From positions 1 through 64,000 of the forward strand of contig JAEXBA010000049.1 of the NCBI GenBank assembly GCA_023457935.1: a DNA stretch of 64,000 nucleotides, read 5' to 3'. This document shows, one piece after another, positions 60,749 to 64,000 of the stretch. Both the position numbers and the translations under genes were made by a program. This DNA comes from Bacteroidota bacterium (lineage in GTDB: Bacteria; Bacteroidota; Bacteroidia; Flavobacteriales; Weeksellaceae). A model generated the notes under the pieces. That model did no database searches. It was not told the DNA's origin and was given only the letters and a program-made list of their open reading frames with translations. Within the stretch, counting starts at the first letter, position 1, and every line of letters begins with the position of its first letter.

Positions 60749-61243
60749 TTACAGGTCTTTTTTTCCAATTAATGTGGCACCCACGATACCCGCAAGAATC
60801 AGTACTGAAGCGAGTTCAAAAGGCAGAACATATTCGTTAAACAAAAGACGGCCAAGATTTTTGGTTAAACCAACGGTTGAGTCTACATTTCCTGCTACAT
60901 TCTGCAGTGTAAGACCTTTGTAGGCGCCCAACATTCCGATCAGAAGAATTCCGCCGGTGAAAACACCCACGAATTTCAGGATGGTATTTTTCTTTCCTTC
61001 GTCCTCCTTGTTCAGGTTCAGCATCATCAGAATATACAGGAAAAGCACCATGATAGCTCCGGAATAAACGATGATCTGTACAATTCCGAGGAACTGTGCG
61101 TTCAACAGAACGTAAAGCCCTGCGATGGAGAACATGGTAACAATAAGTGAAAGAATTGAATACATCGGGTTTCTTGCAAATACAAAATAAACAGCACTTG
61201 CAACGGCAACGAAAGCCACGAAAAAGAATAAGAACTGTTCCAT
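60749..61243 (-). CDS. nuoJ: NADH-quinone oxidoreductase subunit J
   Basis: The 164-residue, five-helix subunit has the characteristic third helix VQIIVYSGAIMVLFLYILMML. It begins directly after nuoI. Confidence 0.95.
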   Translation of the reverse strand: MEQFLFFFVAFVAVASAVYFVFARNPMYSILSLIVTMFSIAGLYVLLNAQFLGIVQIIVYSGAIMVLFLYILMMLNLNKEDEGKKNTILKFVGVFTGGILLIGMLGAYKGLTLQNVAGNVDSTVGLTKNLGRLLFNEYVLPFELASVLILAGIVGATLIGKKDL

Positions 61244-61792
61244 TTATTTCACTGCATTTTTTTGTTTTTCACTCTGTCTGGAAGTGATGTCAATACGGTT
61301 ATTGATGTCTTCTACCAGTTTATCCTTTCCGTAAACAAACGATCCTCTGTTGGTTTCAACATCCACAAGACGGTCTGTAAGGTAAATTGCCGATTTCGGG
61401 CAGGCTTCCTCACACATTCCGCAGAAAATGCATCTCAGCATGTTGATTTCGTATACTTCGGCGTATTTTTCCTCTCTGAATTTATCTTTGTCCTCCGGTT
61501 TTCTTTCGGCAGAAGTCATGGTAATGGCTTCTGCAGGACACGCAACCGCACACAGTCCGCAGGCGGTACATCTTTCTCTTCCTTCTTCATCTCTCTTCAA
61601 AACATGGAGTCCGCGCCAAACCTTTGCTCTCGGTTTCTGCACTTCCGGATATGAAAAAACCTTGCCCTTAGAACCTTCAAGAGCGTGACTCAGGGTGATT
61701 CCCATCCCTTTCACGATTGCCGGAAGGTAGAGTTTCTCCATAAAAGTCATCTTTTTGTTCGAGACTACTTTGGACCTGTTAGTAAGTTTCAT
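61244..61792 (-). CDS. nuoI: NADH-quinone oxidoreductase subunit I
   Basis: The 182-residue peripheral subunit holds clusters N6a and N6b: CTACGLCAVACPAEAI and CIFCGMCEEACPKSAI. Its stop codon adjoins the nuoJ start. Confidence 0.96.
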   Translation of the reverse strand: MKLTNRSKVVSNKKMTFMEKLYLPAIVKGMGITLSHALEGSKGKVFSYPEVQKPRAKVWRGLHVLKRDEEGRERCTACGLCAVACPAEAITMTSAERKPEDKDKFREEKYAEVYEINMLRCIFCGMCEEACPKSAIYLTDRLVDVETNRGSFVYGKDKLVEDINNRIDITSRQSEKQKNAVK

Positions 61793-61856
61793 TCTTTATT
61801 GATATTATTTTGATTTGAATTCTGAACTGTTCGGAACTCAAATTTCTGTTTCTTAA

Positions 61857-62918
61857 TTATGCTCCTGCCAGTAGGATTACTGCTCCCGTGATAATCAGGT
61901 TGACCAGTGCCAGTGGAATCAGCGTTTTCCATCCTAAATTCATCAGCTGGTCGTAACGGAATCTCGGGATCGTCCATCTGATCCACATGAAAATGACGAT
62001 ACCGATGATTGCTTTGGTTAATATTGCCAGAATACTCAGGATTCCTGCCACATTTTCGCCCCAGTTTTCAGTTACCCAGTTGATTCCCGGATAGTTGAAG
62101 CCACCGAAGAATAATGTTGCAATCAAAGCATTCGAAATAAACATGTTCACATATTCACCGAACATATACATACCGAAGTTCATTGAAGAATATTCCGTCA
62201 TATAACCGTTTACAAGTTCAGATTCACATTCTGGCAAATCAAACGGGTGACGGTTGGTTTCAGCCAGCGCCGCAACCAGGAAAATAATGAATGCGAGCGG
62301 TTGGTAGAAGATATTCCAGTTGAATCCGTCGGCCTCAAAAAGTCCCCACAATTTTCCTGAACCCTGATCTGTAACGATGGTATTCAGATTCAGACTGCTG
62401 CTCATCATAATGATGGAAAGCAACGCAAGGCCCATCGCCAGTTCATAGGAAATCATCTGGGAAGAAGCACGGATTGCACCGATCAGTGAGTATTTGTTGT
62501 TGGAAGCCCAACCTCCGAGCATCATTCCGTAAACACCGATGGAAACCATTCCGATAAGGAAAAGTACTCCAACATCAATGTTTGCCACCTGAAGATCCAT
62601 TGAAGTACCGCCGATATTCAGCGTCTGTCCCCAAGGAATTACCGCGCCGGTAACGAGTGAAATAAACATGGTAATCGATGGCCCGAGTATGAACAGGAAT
62701 TTTTCTGCTCCGGACGGAATAAAACCTTCCTTGAAGAAAAGTTTACCGCCATCTGCCAACGGTTGCAGTAACCCGAAAGGTCCGGCTCTGTTAGGCCCGA
62801 TTCTGTCCTGTAATGCTGCAGCCACTTTTCTTTCGCCCCATGTAGAGTACGCAGCAATTCCCAGTGAAACTGCGAAAAGTGCTACTACGAGTATGATCTT
62901 AAAAATTAATGGATCCAT
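61857..62918 (-). CDS. nuoH: NADH-quinone oxidoreductase subunit H
   Basis: The 353-residue membrane subunit at the quinone site has RIGPNRAGPFGLLQPLADGGKL and AETNRHPFDLPECESELVNGY (each a family motif, cited in part). It follows nuoG by 76 bp. Confidence 0.96.
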   Translation of the reverse strand: MDPLIFKIILVVALFAVSLGIAAYSTWGERKVAAALQDRIGPNRAGPFGLLQPLADGGKLFFKEGFIPSGAEKFLFILGPSITMFISLVTGAVIPWGQTLNIGGTSMDLQVANIDVGVLFLIGMVSIGVYGMMLGGWASNNKYSLIGAIRASSQMISYELAMGLALLSIIMMSSSLNLNTIVTDQGSGKLWGLFEADGFNWNIFYQPLAFIIFLVAALAETNRHPFDLPECESELVNGYMTEYSSMNFGMYMFGEYVNMFISNALIATLFFGGFNYPGINWVTENWGENVAGILSILAILTKAIIGIVIFMWIRWTIPRFRYDQLMNLGWKTLIPLALVNLIITGAVILLAGA

Positions 62919-62994
62919 ATTTTTTAATTTGAAATCTGGAAACCTTGAACAGATGACTCAGGTTCTGGGTTTACAAATCCTTGTATTTTCAAAT

Positions 62995-64000
62995 TTATTC
63001 TTTAATCTTTTCTTCGTCTTTTTCGCTGATCTGTTTTGCCATCGGATTGTCGAGCAGTACAGGTTCGTCTTCGGCTTTCTGGTAATGGTTCAGGGAAATT
63101 ACCGAATGTCTGTTGATGTGTCTTGGCCCTTCAATATTCCAGAATTTGGTATCTTTCTTTTCCCAGCGGCATTCATTACAGATCCACTCTTCGGTTTCAC
63201 CGTACTGATCCTGTCTTGCCGTCACACGGATTACTTCTTCACCTTTCATCCAAAGAACGGCTTTTCCTGAACATTTTGAACACGAACAAGAAGCGTTCAT
63301 CGGTTTTGTAAACCAAACGCGGCTTGCAAATCTTGAAGTTCTGTCGGTTAGAGCTCCAACCGGACAAACATCAATAACATTTCCGTAGAAATCGTTGTCC
63401 AAAGCCTTATTGAGATATGTTGAAATTTCTGCATGGTCGCCTCTGAACAGAATTCCGTGTTCACGTTTTTCTGTAAGCTGGTTGGCGGCCAGTACACATC
63501 TTGCGCAAAGAATACATCTGTTCATATGAAGTTTGATGTACGGACCGATATCTTCCGGCTCAAAAGTTCTTCTTTCAAACTCGGTTCTGGTATTTTCCAC
63601 GCCGTGCTCATAACCCAAATCCTGAAGATGGCATTCGCCGGCCTGATCACAGATCGGGCAGTCCAGCGGATGGTTCACCAGAAGAAATTCCGTTACGGCT
63701 TTGCGGCCTTCCTGAGCTTTTTCAGAGGTAAGGTTTTTCACTTCCATACCGTCCATAACGCCGGTTCTGCAGCTTGCTACAAGTTTCGGCATTGGTCTCG
63801 GATCAGCTTCGGATCCTTTGGAAACTTCAACAAGGCATGTTCTGCAACGGCCTCCGCTGGTTTCCAACGGTTTGTAGTAACACATTGCAGGCGGAACAGA
63901 TTTACCTCCGATCTGTCTTGCGGCTTCCAAAATGGTAGTTCCCGGCATTACTTCGGTTTCCTGTCCGTCGATGGTTACTTTAAATTTTTTAACTTCTTCG
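62995..64000 (-). CDS. nuoG: NADH-quinone oxidoreductase subunit G, short form (5' partial)
   Basis: About 335 residues are visible; the N-terminus runs off the right edge, with KKFKVTIDGQETEV the first part seen. Cluster motifs: N1b (CYYKPLETSGGRCRTC), N5 (HPLDCPICDQAGEC), N4 (CILCARCV...CPVGAL) and an N7-like set (CSCSKC...WICNEC). The frame stops soon after, so the large molybdopterin-like C-terminal domain of E. coli NuoG is absent. Apparent internal starts at 63948 are not used. Confidence 0.93.
   Translation of the reverse strand, partial: EEVKKFKVTIDGQETEVMPGTTILEAARQIGGKSVPPAMCYYKPLETSGGRCRTCLVEVSKGSEADPRPMPKLVASCRTGVMDGMEVKNLTSEKAQEGRKAVTEFLLVNHPLDCPICDQAGECHLQDLGYEHGVENTRTEFERRTFEPEDIGPYIKLHMNRCILCARCVLAANQLTEKREHGILFRGDHAEISTYLNKALDNDFYGNVIDVCPVGALTDRTSRFASRVWFTKPMNASCSCSKCSGKAVLWMKGEEVIRVTARQDQYGETEEWICNECRWEKKDTKFWNIEGPRHINRHSVISLNHYQKAEDEPVLLDNPMAKQISEKDEEKIKE

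Overview
The window is a gene-dense, AT-rich stretch of bacterial chromosome from a member of Bacteroidota, class Flavobacteriia, most likely the Chryseobacterium/Kaistella-type Weeksellaceae. Four lines of evidence support this. There are type IX secretion parts (a PorP/SprF-like protein and the Plug protein). Promoters have the Bacteroidota form TTG-N17-23-TAnnTTTG, and no Shine-Dalgarno sequences are seen. Lineage-typical families are present (DUF4295, DUF4403, OmpA proteins with TSP3 repeats, a short NuoG). Intergenic repeats are typical of flavobacteria. No phage, integrase, transposase, CRISPR array or rRNA operon was seen, and there is one tRNA (Cys).

Layout. 1-4.0 kb (minus): partial hemW, a PorP/SprF-like protein, an RluD-type pseudouridine synthase and a PASTA protein. 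4.1-7.4 kb (plus): ddl-coaD-TRIC channel and ribB. 7.4-13.8 kb (minus): fmt, recQ, two tandem OmpA paralogues and folK. 13.8-15.6 kb (plus): sppA. 15.6-19.6 kb (minus): a GlsB-like protein, ftsY, the rpmB-rpmG-DUF4295 translation cluster and lnt. 19.6-26.7 kb: a VanZ-like protein, a PyrE-PyrF fusion, a DUF1232 protein, two thioredoxin-fold proteins, aroC, a polytopic membrane protein and a glycine-zipper lipoprotein. 26.9-31.4 kb (minus): tRNA-Cys, DUF4403, folB, nadA, gmk and yicC. 31.6-44.7 kb: mixed housekeeping genes, including miaA, the T9SS Plug, hemH, an Nfu-type Fe-S protein, gamma carbonic anhydrase, a Pif1-like helicase and mazG. 44.7-47.4 kb: a DUF779 protein and an aldehyde dehydrogenase set among repeat elements. 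47.4-54.9 kb (minus): a TetR-TolC-HlyD-ABC exporter operon resembling E. coli cecR-ybhGFSR. 55.5-64 kb (minus): the respiratory complex I operon nuoG(partial)-H-I-J-K-L-M-N.

The most unusual content is intergenic. (i) A 148-bp element occurs twice in inverted orientation around the aldehyde dehydrogenase gene. Each copy folds into a long hairpin with conserved purine mismatches and one compensatory base-pair change. (ii) A different hairpin of about 119 nt lies beside the first copy. (iii) At least thirteen short arrays with a strict 7-bp period, but several different unit sequences, fill spacers between genes. They often run flush from a stop codon to the next start codon, and they invade gene ends (hemH appears to start at a TTG inside one).

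Among proteins, the notable points are these. RibB carries a GTP cyclohydrolase II-like domain that has lost all three zinc cysteines. The PyrE-PyrF fusion has a eukaryote-like OMP decarboxylase motif. The exporter's two ATPases have complementary defects, predicting one working and one degenerate ATP site. A four-helix-bundle gene is inserted exactly between those two ATPase genes.
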